Part shown: in pieces, positions 1 through 11,249 of the stretch | Layout: each line of letters opens with the position of its first letter | How positions within the stretch are numbered: the first letter of the stretch is position 1 | Position numbers and translations under genes: made by a program | Assembly: GCA_004194705.1 (NCBI GenBank) | Contig: SADC01000016.1 | Span: 186,001 to 250,000 of the forward strand | Length of the DNA: 64,000 bases | From: Ditylenchus dipsaci | Lineage: Eukaryota; Nematoda; Chromadorea; Rhabditida; Anguinidae | Reading direction: 5' to 3' | Notes under the pieces: model-generated | Told to the model about the DNA's origin: nothing | Seen by the model: only the letters and a program-made list of their open reading frames with translations | The model's database searches: none

Positions 1-988
1 CTTTAGTCAAAATTAGCATTATTTTTGAATTCCCGCCTTTTCGCTGTAGAACCCATAATGAACAGTGAACTGGATTTTGAAACCCGTGGATTGTGTCCTC
101 CATGTTGCTGTCTCTATTTAACCCTTTATAGCTACCCTTTGAACTTTATAATTTATTTTTCGTTACTTTTGTTACCGTATATCATATACAATTACTTTGG
201 TATCTATCCGAATCATGAGCGACAGGAACGACTACAGCAGTGAGGATGGGTTTAATAAGGTCGAAATGCCATTTAAACTACCGAACCCCCAAACCCGAAG
301 TAGATACCCTTAGGCAGAAATTTAAAATTACTCGAATTCCAAATCCAACCACTTTTTTACTTGAAATCGCGCCGAGAATTCGGTTTGATGGGACCTAAAA
401 TACTATTTTACCCGTTCAAACCCTAAAATCTTGGTAAGGTACAATCGGGCAGGTTGCCATCCACCTTGATAGCTCTAAAAAAAGGTTGTTAAAAATTAAG
501 AGCAAACTGTCCTTTTAAGTGAAAAACGTGTGGGACTCTGGTTTCTTAGAACCAAAGTTGTGATGTTACTCAACACAACCCCAAAATTTGAGGTTGTTGT
601 TATTGGGTCTTTTAATTGGATATACACCTGGATGACCTGAAAAAATAAACTTTTTTAAATTTCAATTTAAAAACAAACCGATATACCATACTCAAAATTT
701 CTTGTTGAATCCATGACAAGACCAAAATTGCGATTTTATCCACCAAAACCCGGGGCCAGGTACCACCTGGCCAGGTGGACATCCAGATGGATGGCCTGAA
801 AAATAAAATTTTTTAAATTTAAAAATCCTATGATAAGTGAAATTCTATGGGAATCAAAGGCCAAATTACACTTTACCGGGTACGCTCAAAATTGGGGTTT
901 AAGCATCTTAAACGCATTTTAAGGCATGAAAACTACAAAAAAAATGTTTTCAGGTGTGGGAAATTTTTTACGAGAATTTTTTTTTCGA
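1..988. other. Gene-free AT-rich stretch
   Basis: I see no convincing gene. The only long ORF (25-243) starts at TTG and has no visible splice or domain support. Two diverged copies of a short segment (about 624-667 and 779-828) share GGCCTGAAAAATAAA-like sequence followed by A/T runs, so the stretch looks like decayed repeat. Confidence 0.5.
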
Positions 989-1022
989 CCTATGAGCAGG
1001 ATTGTTTAAGCGCGTAAAAGTT

Positions 1023-1401
1023 GAAGTGCACCCCCCCCCTCGAAAAATTTCTTCTTCTTTTTAATAAAAGTACCCATTTTAGTTGAAATTTTTTTTTCTG
1101 GGGCACTCTAATAGACAAAATTTTCTCAGGAATCCGAATCAGAAAACAGAATTTGAAAAAAATAGCTAGTCGCTGAGATATAACGAAAGTTGTAGTAAAG
1201 TTGGATGGTCATTTTTAAAAATATTGACACTCCATCTTTAGTTCATATCTCAGCGACTAAAAATTTTTTCAAATTCTGTTTCCTGATTCAGATTCCTGAG
1301 GAATTTTCGCCTACTAAGGTGCCTCAGAAAAAAGTTTTTAACTGAAAATGGGTACTTTTATTAAAAAGAAGAAAAAATTTTCGAGGGGGGGGGTGCACTT
1401 C
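1023..1401. repeat. 379-bp foldback palindrome
   Basis: The two arms start GAAGTGCACCCCCC and end GGGGGGTGCACTTC and pair over almost the whole length around a short centre near 1213. It lies inside the 997-1862 element and probably inserted there. I could not find a convincing target duplication. Confidence 0.75.
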
Positions 1402-1412
1402 ATATGCTGTCG

Positions 1413-1862
1413 TTTAAGCGCCGGCTACCCGGCGGAGCGCCGGCTAAGCGCCGGCGCTTAGTTGGCGCGGCGCTAATTCTGAGCCCGGCGGAGCGCCGGC
1501 TTAGCGGCGGCGCCGTAAGCGCCGGCGCTCCGCCGGCGCTTGAACATACCTGATTATAACATTCACATTATTCAATACTGCTTTTCAAAAAATTATTATA
1601 CTCTGCGTTAATATTTAATAAAATCCGCACTGTTATTTTCCAAGCAGTGAAGTTAAAGAACAGTAAAAAAGAATGATTATTGACGGTATTCGAGATAACC
1701 ACTACTTAAGCGCCGGTATAAGCGCCGCCTAAGCGCCGGCGCTAATTTTGAACCCGGCGGAGCGCCGGCTAAGCGCCGGCGCTTAGCTGGCGCCGACGTT
1801 AATTCTTAACCGGCGGAGCGACGGCTAAGCGCCGGCGCTCCGCCGGCGCTTGAACAATCCTG
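1413..1862. repeat. Two GC-rich palindromic blocks (GCGCCGGCGC)
   Basis: Two blocks of about 140-160 bp (1413-1553 and about 1700-1862) are built from overlapping palindromic words such as AAGCGCCGGCGCT and CCGGCGGAGCGCCGG. They are separated by an ordinary AT-rich stretch of about 150 bp. Their GC content is far above the surroundings. Both end with GGCGCTTGAACA, so they look like repeated copies of the element's own terminal unit. Confidence 0.75.
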
Positions 1863-2182
1863 CCTATGAGGGGGTATCATGGTTCTTTAGTCGTGAAAAA
1901 TACTTTTTTAAATAGCGCCTTTTGAATTTAAAAGGGAATAAAGGCGGCTGTAGGAAGTTTCGTAAGAAGACAATTTCGTAAGAGCGAATTTTTGTAAGAA
2001 ATTTTTTAAACACGAATTTGAGGTTATCTCTTCCACCTGATCACTCCCCGTGGGGGATTGGTCACTGCAACCGAAAAGACCGATGATTTTGTCTCAATCG
2101 TCATTGTCTCAATTTGAATCGTCCCAAGCTGTCGCTGGCCAATTTTAGGCTGGGGTTTGTTAGAAACTAAGTTGAAAAATCC

Positions 2183-3044
2183 GACGCTACTGTCATATCC
2201 CCCCCCCCCCCAAAATCGACTTTTTTAGGAGTGTCCAAAAACCATTTTCATACAATAATTTTGCCATAATAGGACCAGAAAAGCAATTTAAAAGGGATTA
2301 TGGGCTGTATTGGGAGGGGAAGGAATAATACAGGGGCCACTTTTTTTTAGCTGCTTTACCATGTTTTTCAACTCGGGCCGTGGCAAAAATAGACTCTATA
2401 TGCATTTTATGATCAAGTGTACTTCTCGGAATCATGTCTAAGGTAAGTGAGTGCGCGCATCTCTAACTCTTAAGCTCCCTGCGACCCCTTCGGGGCGCAG
2501 GGGCTTGGGGGCTTGGAGTTGAGATGCGCACACACACATACCTTAGACACAAATCACTCGAAAGTGACTCTGGATGCATGAAAAAACATGCATACCAGAG
2601 TTATTTATGCGGTAGCCCCAGTATTCAAAACTAGGTTCAACATCTTTATTTTTTAGCCGAAGAGCATTCCCCTCGTTCTAAAAGCCGGGCCAAAGGCCCA
2701 GCATCCAAAAATTCAGCCTAGCACTCAAAAAGTGCTAAGCCTATGAGTAAACCCGCGAGGTCCACCTCGCTGATCGGCTTGGTCCATGAAAAGTACTCAT
2801 ACTTATGCCTGCACCACAAGTTCCTGGGTTTGAAAGCACCCTTAGACGCTTAGAGAATTAATACTCTAAGGATCCCAACCATCTCAAGAAGTGGCCCCTG
2901 TATTATTCCTTCCCTCCCAATACAGCCCGCAATCCCATTTAAATTGCTTTTCTGGTCCTTTTATGGCGAAATTATTGTGTAAAATGGTTTTTGACCATCC
3001 CTAAAAATGTCGGTTTTTGGGGGGGGGTATATTACAGTAGCGCC
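2183..3044. mobile_element. 8-bp-TSD element, GGCGCTACTG/poly-C ends (TSD AAAAATCC)
   Basis: The inverted ends are GACGCTACTGTCATATCC followed by a C-run, and a G-run followed by TATATTACAGTAGCGCC. A perfect duplication AAAAATCC flanks them (2175-2182, 3045-3052). Inner arms near 2270-2345 and 2885-2960 pair with each other. The centre holds hairpin-core copy 1. No ORF of note is present. Related ends occur at 6491, 25433-25676 and 44164. Confidence 0.9.
2395..2650 (+). other. Hairpin core with facing 5'-splice-site-like motifs, copy 1
   Basis: A conserved block contains CTAAGGTAAGTGAGTGCGCGC, a GC-rich stem-loop (CCCTGCGACCCC/GGGGCGCAGGGG) and then the near-complement GCGCACACACACATACCTTAG. 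On either strand the stem starts with a consensus-like donor. A second small hairpin (GATGCATG/CATGCATACC) follows. It is one of nine copies in the window. Confidence 0.75.
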
Positions 3045-3052
3045 AAAAATCC

Positions 3053-4334
3053 GTACATAGGTTTAACGATTAGGAAAAAATTTGAATTCCCGGCCACCAA
3101 CTCCTATTAGCGTGGGCCTGCACTTTTAAAGCTTAAGTAATTTTAGAATGGGAACGTACCGTTAGTTTTGAGAATTGTGCTCTTGGTTCAATATTTCCGT
3201 TTGATATTTTGAGTGTTATATATAAGTATAGCTAGATATATTTCAAAAATACTGTGAAGATTTGATTTACATGGTAACTTGGACTGATAAAACTACACAG
3301 TTACCAACGCAAATCAACCTTAACAGTACTCCATTGAATTTTTTATTATTGAAGCTGAGCAGTAGCTAATAGCACAATCTAATTATAGCCAAATATACAC
3401 ACCTCCAATTAAAAAATTATAATATGATTTGAATACTTTGAATGTGAAAATATTAAACGATATTCCATCAAATAAAACATTGATAGGAAATATCTTTTCC
3501 CACATTTATTTTCTCTAAAACAAAATTGTTATTGTCTGGAAAAAGTGAAATAGCAGGATTGTAGTAATAGTATTAGCAGCAATTGTGTGTATTGGAAAAT
3601 AGCTTCTTCTCCAGAGGTTGAACGGATAATGGCTGGTTGGCGCCAAAAAGAGAAAGTAGGGGTGGAGTTGTGATCATACTCCGTGATAGCAACAGTTAGG
3701 CATTGATGTTTTGATGCTAGCTGAATTGTGTTGTTACACCCACCAATATCCATCACTGCTAAGAAATACGGCAAGAAAGATCTTTCAGATAAAAATTGTG
3801 AGAAAACGATGAATGTATGCTATACCAAAGTTTTGATAATGCTAATTTTGCACAAAAGTGTGAGAAAATTTGTAGAGAAGTGGAACGGTATGTTATACTG
3901 CATTATGCACCTTCATATAGTGCTAGACTAATTCTTGGGAGGTTTTCTGTATCCCGTACCCATGTGTCAAATATATTTAGGAGGAAAACTTTGGAAAACC
4001 CAACTTAGCAAAGATGGCGTTTTAACCATTTTTAGAACTTCGCAGTTTCTGAAATGTACAAAAACGTCTTTTCGAAGCCCGGAAAGACATTAGAAGGAAA
4101 AAACTTCGATCAAGATTTGGAATATTAACTTGGGAAAGCAACGTAACTTATTTTAAAATAAGTTATTCTGCACATTTTAAAGCAGTTTTTTACTTGTACT
4201 GAAGCTGATCAAAAAGAGTCTTAATACTCATTTATGATTAAGCCTCGATTTTTGGAAAAATTGTCGTATTGCGAATACTCTCAAAATGCCTCTAAATGAT
4301 GTTTCATTCAGTTTTCCAGTAAGTGCCGAATTTG
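3053..4334. other. Intergenic, no supported gene
   Basis: Short ORFs on both strands (3529-3774 -, 3817-4008 +) have no domain or splice support. A short perfect palindrome (AACTTATTTTAAAATAAGTT) lies near 4145. I see nothing else of note. Confidence 0.45.
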
Positions 4335-4500
4335 TGGACACCAAGACTATGCACGAGTTTTCCCACAATCCAGCATAATTTTGACTTTTTGACACTTGGC
4401 CATGTTTTGTTTGGCACTCAAAACCATAGTTTCGGCCAAGTGTCAAACAATCAAAATTTTCTCTATTTTGTGAAAACTTGTACTTAGTCTTGGTGTCTAC
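4335..4500. repeat. Imperfect inverted repeat
   Basis: GTGGACACCAAGACTATGC on the left pairs with the complement of TAGTCTTGGTGTCTAC on the right, and inner segments around CACTTGGCC/GGCCAAGTG also pair. The ORF read across it (4228-4572, -) is a by-product of the palindrome. Confidence 0.6.
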
Positions 4501-4513
4501 AGAATCGCCCTTA

Positions 4514-5123
4514 CAGTCAAACCTCGATAAGCCGGCACCCCCAAAAGTTCGTTCCAGCCTTGGGCCCGACACTTTTTTAACCCAAATTTTGAAAGGTTTT
4601 TCCAGCTCTGTTTTTACGGTCTGCTCGGAAATATCGTCAGGATTCCGATTTTGCCGATCGTTTTTTAAAAATCATGCAATTTCATCATCAAAAAAAGCAA
4701 AACCTCGATAAGCCGGCACCCCTTTTTTGAAAAGGGGTGCCGGCTTTTCGAGGTTTTGCTTTTTTAACCCAAATTTTGTTTTCTTTTCAAAAAACGTTCG
4801 GCAAAATCGGATTCCTGACGATATTCCCGACCAAACTGTAAACGTTTTTTGAAAAGAAAACAAAATTTGGGTTAAAAAGCAAAACCTCGAAAGCCGGCAC
4901 CCCTTTTCAAAAAAGGGGTGCCGGCTTATCGAGGTTTTGCTTTTTTTGATGATGAAATTGCATGATTTTTAAAAAACGATCGGCAAAATCGGAATCCTGA
5001 CGATATTTCCGAGCAGACCGTAAAAACAGAGCTGGAAAAAGCTTTCGAAAATTGGGTTGATAAAAGTGTCAGACCCAAGGCTGGAACGAACTTTTGGGGT
5101 GCCGGCTTATCGAGGTTTGACTG
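4514..5123. mobile_element. 610-bp palindromic pogo-like MITE (TA flanks)
   Basis: The ends are CAGTCAAACCTCGATAAGCC and its complement, flanked by TA (4512-4513, 5124-5125). The TIR resembles pogo/Tigger-type elements. The whole element is an almost perfect palindrome centred near 4818. Each arm holds a smaller palindrome around AAGCCGGCACCCC, so it could extrude as nested cruciforms. No transposase is present. Confidence 0.88.
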
Positions 5124-5344
5124 TATTGCGTAATTTAACGCAAAAAAATCTCGTCAAAAGCACTTTTCCAGCAAAAGTTATTAGCAAATATGAGTGTCAA
5201 ACCAGGGATGAGCTTTTGTAACTACTTGCGGGGAATAGTTACAAATTTTGCATTTGAAAAATTAGTTACAGCCTGTAACTATTTTGACCTTGTAACTATT
5301 TCTCGCCACGAAAGTAATAATTTAAAAAAAAAAGTTACATTGCA

Positions 5345-5600
5345 CGTTATTCCACTTTGAACCACCCAAACTAAGTTTCTGAGCGATTAAGCCCATCTGA
5401 CTGGAATTCTGACCCTCAGTCGATTTTTCGCAACAACTTTATCCCCTTAGTAAACCCCCAAAAAAAATTATTTTTGGCTTTGGCCATTCTGAAGTGGATC
5501 CTAAGTTATCTGCTTTTTGCCTACCCTGAAATTTTCACAAAATTGACCAAATTAATTTTAAAAATTTTAATTGCTGATTTGTGCCGAGAAACCACAGCGA
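5345..5600. repeat. Degenerate copy of the AGACCAGATGGCTCA core
   Basis: The order GAGCGATTAAGCCCATCTGA, TCGATTTTTCGC, CTTTGGCCATTCTGAAGTGG and TCTGCTTTTTGCC follows one arm of the core at 18180-18400 and 59580-59810. It is diverged and single-armed, and the 89-aa ORF at 5474-5743 simply reads through it. Confidence 0.6.
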
Positions 5601-5819
5601 AGACACCCATCCCTGTGTCAAACACGGTTGTGTCAAACAAGAAATGTGAATGTAGCCTAAGCAGGATACTTAAAAATGAGACCTATTCGAAAAAAGGCCG
5701 TGTTCCGACCGATTGGTGGTCGGAACAAGGAATTAACGGCTAGAAATGTCCCTAGGAGGACAAGAATTTTAGGTGCAGGGAAAAATTCAGCTACCAAATT
5801 TTTTTTTATCTTAATTCGA

Positions 5820-6491
5820 CCAAAAATAGACTCTATATGCATTTTATGATCAGTGTACTTCTCGGAATCATGTCTAAGGTAAGTCCCTTCGGGCGCAGGG
5901 GCTTGGGGGCTTGGAGTTGAGATGCGCACACCCACATACCTTAGACACAAATCACTCGAAAGTGACTCTGGATGCATGAAAAAACATGCATACCAGAGTT
6001 ATTTATGTGGTAGGCCCAGTATTCAAAACTATGTTCAACGTTGATTTTTCGGCCGAAAAAAGTCTCCCCAATTTCCAGCTTGAGGCTACGAGCCAGAGGC
6101 TCGGCCATCCAAACGTTAACCGACAACCATCAGGATCCACCCGGCTGATCGGTCCGATCATTTCGAGTCCTTATACTTTTACGTGCACCACAAGTGGCTG
6201 GGTTTGAAAGTGACTTCAACGCTTAGAGAATGAATACTCTTTGGTACTTATAGGCACTATAAAAGTGGCCCCTGTTTTGTCCCTTCCCCTCCCATTACAG
6301 CCCTTGAACCCTATTTTAATTGCTTTTCTGGTCCTTTTATGGCAAAATTATTGCTTAAAAATGTGTTTTGACCACTCCTAAAAATCTTGATTTTTGGGGC
6401 GGGGTATAACCGAGTAGCTCCTAGGATTGGGGGGGGGGGTATTCCCGAGTAGCACTTTTTGGGGGGGGGGGGGGTATAACCGAGTAGCGCC
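5820..6491 (+). mobile_element. 5'-truncated GGCGCTACT-family element with triplicated G-rich end
   Basis: It shares the interior of the 2183-3044 element, including hairpin-core copy 2 (5825-6040). It ends at GTATAACCGAGTAGCGCC (6491). Before that end lie two more copies of the G-run/GTAT/CGAGTAGC terminus (about 6390-6417 and 6425-6451), so the right end is present three times. No matching left end is found. Confidence 0.65.
5825..6040 (+). other. Hairpin core, copy 2
   Basis: It carries AATCATGTCTAAGGTAAG and the mate CACATACCTTAGACAC around a shortened GC stem. The neighbouring AACATGCATACCAGAG hairpin arm is retained. The GTGAGTGCGCGC part of the left arm is deleted in this copy. Confidence 0.65.
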
Positions 6492-7512
6492 AAAATTTTG
6501 ATTGAATTGGCGGAAGACAGTTTTGAGAGCGTGACCAGGTCCTTTAATATAAAGAGGTAGGTTAGATTTGGCAAACCGAGTTTTGGTCAAACAATATTTG
6601 GCAAGCCGATATTTGTTGCTAAACAAAGTAGCTAAACAGATGCTAAGCATGGTTTGGCAGATAAAACGTTAGAAAAAATGGTTTAAGGCGTTTTTGAACT
6701 AGATCATATAGTGTAACCATGCCCAATAGCTCAGTTGAGCTTGCAAAATCTTTTTTCCTAATTTTGGCTTGCCAAATATCGTTTTGAGAAATATCGTTTT
6801 TTCTCAATATCGTTATGCAAAAACAAATGTTTGCAAATCTCCCCCAGCCATATGAAAAAGTTGAATACGCATGTGGTCGATATGGCCTCGACCAAACAGT
6901 GTGAGCAACACCCGCCATAATTTTTCCGGAAACATCATGAATATGAAGTCTTTCTTTTCTGAATTTTTTCCCAATTTCCAATGTTTATTTTAATTTTTAC
7001 ATTAGATTGAGAAGTGGATTTAACACACAATTTATAGTTGGAGATGCTAATTTTTTTCGTGACACAACCCCTCAAATCAAAGTACACATACCTTTAAGAT
7101 TGAGGAGCTACGTTTTTAAAATTTAATCAAATGAAAAATCAAGGTATGCTACTTTAGCTTAAACGATTTGCTGAAACCGTTTTTAAAGTTCTAAACGTCG
7201 ATTTGTCAACTCTTATCTCACAAAAGAGGGTATCCAAATGGACTTCCCGAAATTTTAGAGATCACTCGCACGGAGAAACGACTTGAGATAAGTTTACCGA
7301 AAATTTGCACTCAATAAGTCATAAAGAAACCAAAATTATTATTTATTATGAATTGTTGGCAAGTCTAATAAATCGTGAAATTTTGGGGAGTACACTTGAA
7401 TATCAACCTGAAAGAGTAGTGTATATACAAGAAGAAGGACTGGAGTAGGTGAATTCAACTTTGTGATCTTGCTTGGTTTGCTTTGATCTTGACCTTGATT
7501 TTGGACAGTTCA
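6492..7512. other. Gene-free stretch
   Basis: There is no supported gene. The ORFs at 6311-6981 overlap G-runs and repeat ends. Confidence 0.4.
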
Positions 7513-7520
7513 CTATCAAT

Positions 7521-8401
7521 TAGGGATGGAAGACGGTAGGGACCGGACACCCCGTCCCAAAGGGCTTTTAGGGTATTTTCCGTCCCGGATCCTGTCCCGG
7601 AAAAATATTTGAGTCTGTCCCGTCCCGGGATAATTTTCCGCTTCTCGGACTTAATTGTCCCGTCGCGACTTTCCCATCTTTAGAATTCAAAAATACTAGT
7701 GAAATTTAGTCTAGTGTTCATTATCATTTGAAAATCCCGCCTAATTTTTGGTAAATATTGTGGTTGTTGATGATCAAAGAGAATATACTCGTGTATATTC
7801 TCGAGTATATACTAAGATAATATCTAGACTCTGTGATGACGTAAAACTGGAACGAAATCTTTTGCACATTTTTTGAAAGCTGATTTTTGTTGTCAAATTT
7901 CCTGTTGCGTCCCGACCGAGAAAATCATAGTTTCTTTCCGGAATTTTATTTGGTCTCTGATTCTTGTTCTGGCCAGTATTGTAAATCTTAAAATTCCGGC
8001 ACCAGCTCACGGCACCAGTGCGGTGACGTGAGCTGCCTGGTGCTGGTGCCGCACCGATGTAATTTCCCTTTTTTAGAATTTCGGCACCGGCACCGATTTA
8101 TGGCACCGACCTCAAAAAGCCGGCACCAGCTCACGGCACCGACTTTGAAAATGCCGGTACCGGCTCTTGGCACCGACCCTGAAAATTTCGGCACCTGCAC
8201 CGGCTCAGGGCACCGACTCTCAAAAATTTCAGCCCCGGCACCAGCTCACGGCACCGGTGCGTTGCCGTGAGCTGCCGGTGCCGCACCGGTGCCACTCACA
8301 ACACTGGTTCTGGCGTGAATTTTTTGGTTATCGCGTTCTGGTGTCGCGTCCGGTTCCCACAATTTTTGTCTCGTCCCGTAATAGACCATTCTCCGTCCTT
8401 A
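7521..8401. mobile_element. hAT-like element, GTCCCG words (TSD CTATCAAT)
   Basis: The left end TAGGGATGGAAGACGG and right end CCGTCCTTA are flanked by a perfect 8-bp duplication CTATCAAT (7513-7520, 8402-8409). The words CCGTCCCG and GTCCCGG cluster near both ends, as expected of subterminal transposase-binding repeats. It has been interrupted by the 7974-8306 element. Confidence 0.85.
7974..8306. mobile_element. hAT-like MITE, CGGCACCG words (TSD GTTCTGGC)
   Basis: The ends are CAGTATTGTAAATCTT and ACTCACAACACTG, with a perfect duplication GTTCTGGC (7966-7973, 8307-8314). The interior is filled with variants of CGGCACCG and CACGGCACC. It is nested inside 7521-8401. The ORFs across it are artefacts of the word array. 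Confidence 0.87.
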
Positions 8402-8409
8402 CTATCAAT

Positions 8410-9780
8410 AGACTACTCATTCGGTTGATTTCTCAATTTGCGGGTAGTCTAGCTGGAAACCTACCTCTACCTGAGTTATGCCCGTTGGGTGACGAAGTTA
8501 AGAAATGTAAAATTGGTTTTAGCAGCGTCGAACCATGTTCAGCGCACAATTTTGAATGAGACATCCTGGTTAGTCACCATTTTGAACAACACTAACTTTT
8601 TCTTATTTTGGAGGTAAATGCCCCAAATCATGTGTAGGGTCAATACAGTCTGTCAAAACAGTTATATAAAAAGTCAAAAAAACTAACACAAGTTAAAAAA
8701 ATCCAGAAAATTAAGACTTTACATTTATGCTGATCCTGGTCAATTTCGGTCCGGTTAATTTCGGTAAATTTTGACATGTACCGAGTAACACCAACCTCCA
8801 CATCGACCAGATGGTTGTTGACCTCGTCTAATCACTGTGAGCTAAGCATGACATTTGCTGTTTCTATTGCTTTTAAAGCTACAAATTATCTCTTGCGCAA
8901 GCATTTTGAGTCCTCACTTGTTTGTGGTCAGGGTACTCTACCGCAATCTATAACATATCTCATCATTGGTGCTAGCCAAAAGTAAGTTTGAAATAAAAAA
9001 ATGTAAACAACTGTTTCTCTGTTATGATTGACCATAGCCAAAAAACAACCAGCAAAACACAACAAGCAGTAAAAAGAAGTGAGAAAAAGTGGAAGAAAGG
9101 CAACTAAAACAGGCATCAGTTCGTCTCGTGCACCCACATTTTGAAACATCACCCCCCCCCCTGCCATCAGCAAGCACTCAGTTAGCCAGTCAGTCACAAT
9201 AACCACAACACCAAGTCTCCAAACTGTCTTTTACTCCTCATTTGGGGGAGGGTTGAAGGTTGGCAGGTCTTTTAGTTTAAATCAAGTGAGAGCGTCTTTT
9301 TCAGCTGTGCCAGCTCCTCCTCCTCCTGCTGCTGCTGCAAAAAACAATCATCAACAAAAGAACTGTGTGGTGGGGTGTCACTTAGTAGGCTGATTACTGT
9401 GTTGCCTCCTACTGCTGCATGGCTATAGTACTGTCCTCCAGGCAGAGAAAAGAGCAACCAGATGCCTGCCTCCCACCAACTGCTCTCTTTTTTGTTTTTC
9501 TGTATGGCTGGTTGTGGAGAGTGATGGCTTGTAGAAGGCTTTGGCCAGTTTTTTGAAATTTGGGCGCCAATTTTTTTGGTCAGGGCGTGCGTATTCCAGC
9601 TGGGGTAGTGCTGGTGTTGATTATGGAACATAAAGGAAGTTTTTCGCATCGATTTGCAATAATCATTTTTCTTCATATAGTTTTTTGGGAGTTTCTTCGT
9701 GCTTTCGCTAAAAATATCAGCTAAATATTGTGTCCATTCGAAAAAAAATAATTTGTTGTCCAAATTTCATACATTTATGA
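8410..9780. other. Intergenic; weak ORF on the minus strand (9272-9763)
   Basis: The 163-aa minus ORF ends in a Gln/Glu-rich tail (QQQQEEEELAQLKK) preceded by an acceptor-like TTTTTTGCAG. It could therefore include a 3' coding exon, but I recognise no domain and cannot connect it to other exons. Nothing else is supported. Confidence 0.3.
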
Positions 9781-9793
9781 CTACATTGTTTAA

Positions 9794-10016
9794 AGGGGCA
9801 TGGTCCTTTGCTTGTCCTGCAAATTCAAATTTTTTTTCCGAATAATTGAATTTCTGTACGGATTTTTCACATTAATTTCTAACACAACTATAGCTAAAAT
9901 TAAGTTCCAGGCCTCGTTTTATTAGAAACCAAACTAAGAAATCTGTACAGAAGTTCAATGATTCAGTATTTTTTTGAATTGGCAGGGAAAATTCAAAAAC
10001 AAGTGACCATGTCCTT
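9794..10016. mobile_element. TTAA-flanked piggyBac-like MITE
   Basis: The element starts AGGGGCATGGTCCTT and ends ACCATGTCCTT, flanked on both sides by TTAA (9790-9793, 10017-10020). The arms pair through much of their length. It belongs with 27960-28152, 55298-55530 and 63519 onward, which share AGG-CCAT-GCC termini. Confidence 0.78.
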
Positions 10017-10111
10017 TTAAGTTAAATTTCACTGTTTTGCTATCTTTTCATTTGATTTCTGGTGGACGAAGATATATAACTTGATGTAAGTCTTATGGCT
10101 TGCACGCAATA

Positions 10112-11247
10112 CAGGGTGTCCAATAAAAAACCACAGCACTTTTTGAATTGCAGTCTTTTTACACTCCTTTTAAGTTTAAACCCTGTTTAACAAATGGTCG
10201 GGTCAATATATTCTCTCTGATAATTAATTTTTAAGTTATTTTCAGCTAAAACTTATTTCAATTGTTGATTGAAACCTCAAATTTTTTTTCGACATTTCAA
10301 CAGTCCACGGAATCCCTTGACAAAATAGTAAAGTTTATTTGGCCTTCGCCCTCTACAGTAACCCCTTCCACACAGACATACTCAGGACTTTTATTAAGAA
10401 CACTTACATCACACAAGCATACACAAGGACATAAGTCACAGAGCTTCTTGTCTGCCCTACAGGCTTTTCCTTCTTCTTTAGCATTCTTTGGCAGGTCCAC
10501 TTCCAGAGCCAGCGGGCACGTAGCACTTCCTCCATTATCTTCGAACTTGTAGCATCCAAATCCAGAGGCCAGCGGAACGTCACGGGTTGCGGGAATCCAG
10601 GCACCTTCAGCAGTAGTACAACACGGAGGCAGACCATCCAGAGCGACTTCAGCGGCAGACGAGCACTTGATCATCCCACTTCCACGGTCCAATCCACCAG
10701 AGCGTCGGGTCCCGCAGATCATCTCAGGCACAACGTCGCGTCGCGTAACTTGGCACTCAGCCATAACTTGCCATAACGTCGGCATTCAGGTCGCCGGATA
10801 CACTCAAACTATCCAAAAGCTCACTAACCTGATCCTCCAACATAACTCGCCAAGAGTCCAGATCAGCAGCGGCTTCCATCTCCACGCAGGCCCGCTCCAT
10901 ATAGCTCTTTAACCCAGCCATGGCCCCAGCATCATTTGAGACGAGGAGCTTCAGGCTCGGTGAGATCTTCAGCACGAGCACACCATCAATCACTTCAAGC
11001 TTTGCGGAATGCATGATTGCTTTATAACCTCAACAAACCGGAAAAAAGCTCAAGCCACAAATCATACAGACAGGTCAGACACAGTACAGATCAACTAGAT
11101 GAAAAGACTGATTCCAAAAGCTCGTCGGTAGAAACAATTCCACACAGGACAAATCGGGTTTCATACTACGGTATCGGATTTGCTTTCGCAAATCCACTTC
11201 CCTTGCAAAATGTTCCAAAAATGCTGCAGTTTTTATTGGACACCTTG
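10112..11247. mobile_element. TA-flanked Tc1/mariner-like element carrying a GC-rich ORF
   Basis: The ends CAGGGTGTCCAATAAAAA and TTTTTATTGGACACCTTG are inverted and flanked by TA (10110-10111, 11248-11249). At 1136 bp it is a typical size, but the ORF inside (10297-11014, -) is not a recognisable transposase. The central 650 bp are markedly more GC-rich than the DNA around them. Confidence 0.82.
10297..11014 (-). pseudogene. Unrecognised GC-rich ORF, split by a 10-bp duplication
   Basis: Two overlapping minus-strand reading frames (11014-10757, 85 aa; 10785-10297, 162 aa) lie inside the TA-flanked element. At their junction the plus strand reads CCATAACTTG then CCATAACGTC (10761-10780), an imperfect 10-bp tandem duplication. 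With a single copy of that unit the two frames would form one ORF of about 240 residues, so the break looks recent. The first part is acidic and helical in appearance. The second part is Cys-rich, with a run like LCDLCPCVCLCD. I recognise no transposase DDE pattern, domain or signal peptide. It may be a captured host or viral fragment, or the element's own unknown protein. I do not assign a function. Confidence 0.45.
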
Positions 11248-11249
11248 TA

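Larger units (their letters stand above)
997..1862. mobile_element. hAT-like element, GC-rich ends (TSD CCTATGAG)
   Basis: The inverted ends read CAGGATTGTTTAAGCGC on the left and GCGCTTGAACAATCCTG on the right. They are flanked by a perfect 8-bp duplication CCTATGAG (989-996 and 1863-1870), the hallmark of hAT insertion. The word AAGCGCCGGC and its complement recurs inside. No transposase is visible, so it is non-autonomous. A separate foldback (1023-1401) sits just inside the left end. Confidence 0.88.

Noticed and set aside
4478..4863. ORFs on both strands of about 77 and 63 aa
   Set aside because: They arise from the palindromic pogo-like MITE and mirror each other.
5474..5743. 89-aa ORF starting with hydrophobic residues
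   Set aside because: It reads through a decayed repeat core also present at 18.3 and 59.7 kb.
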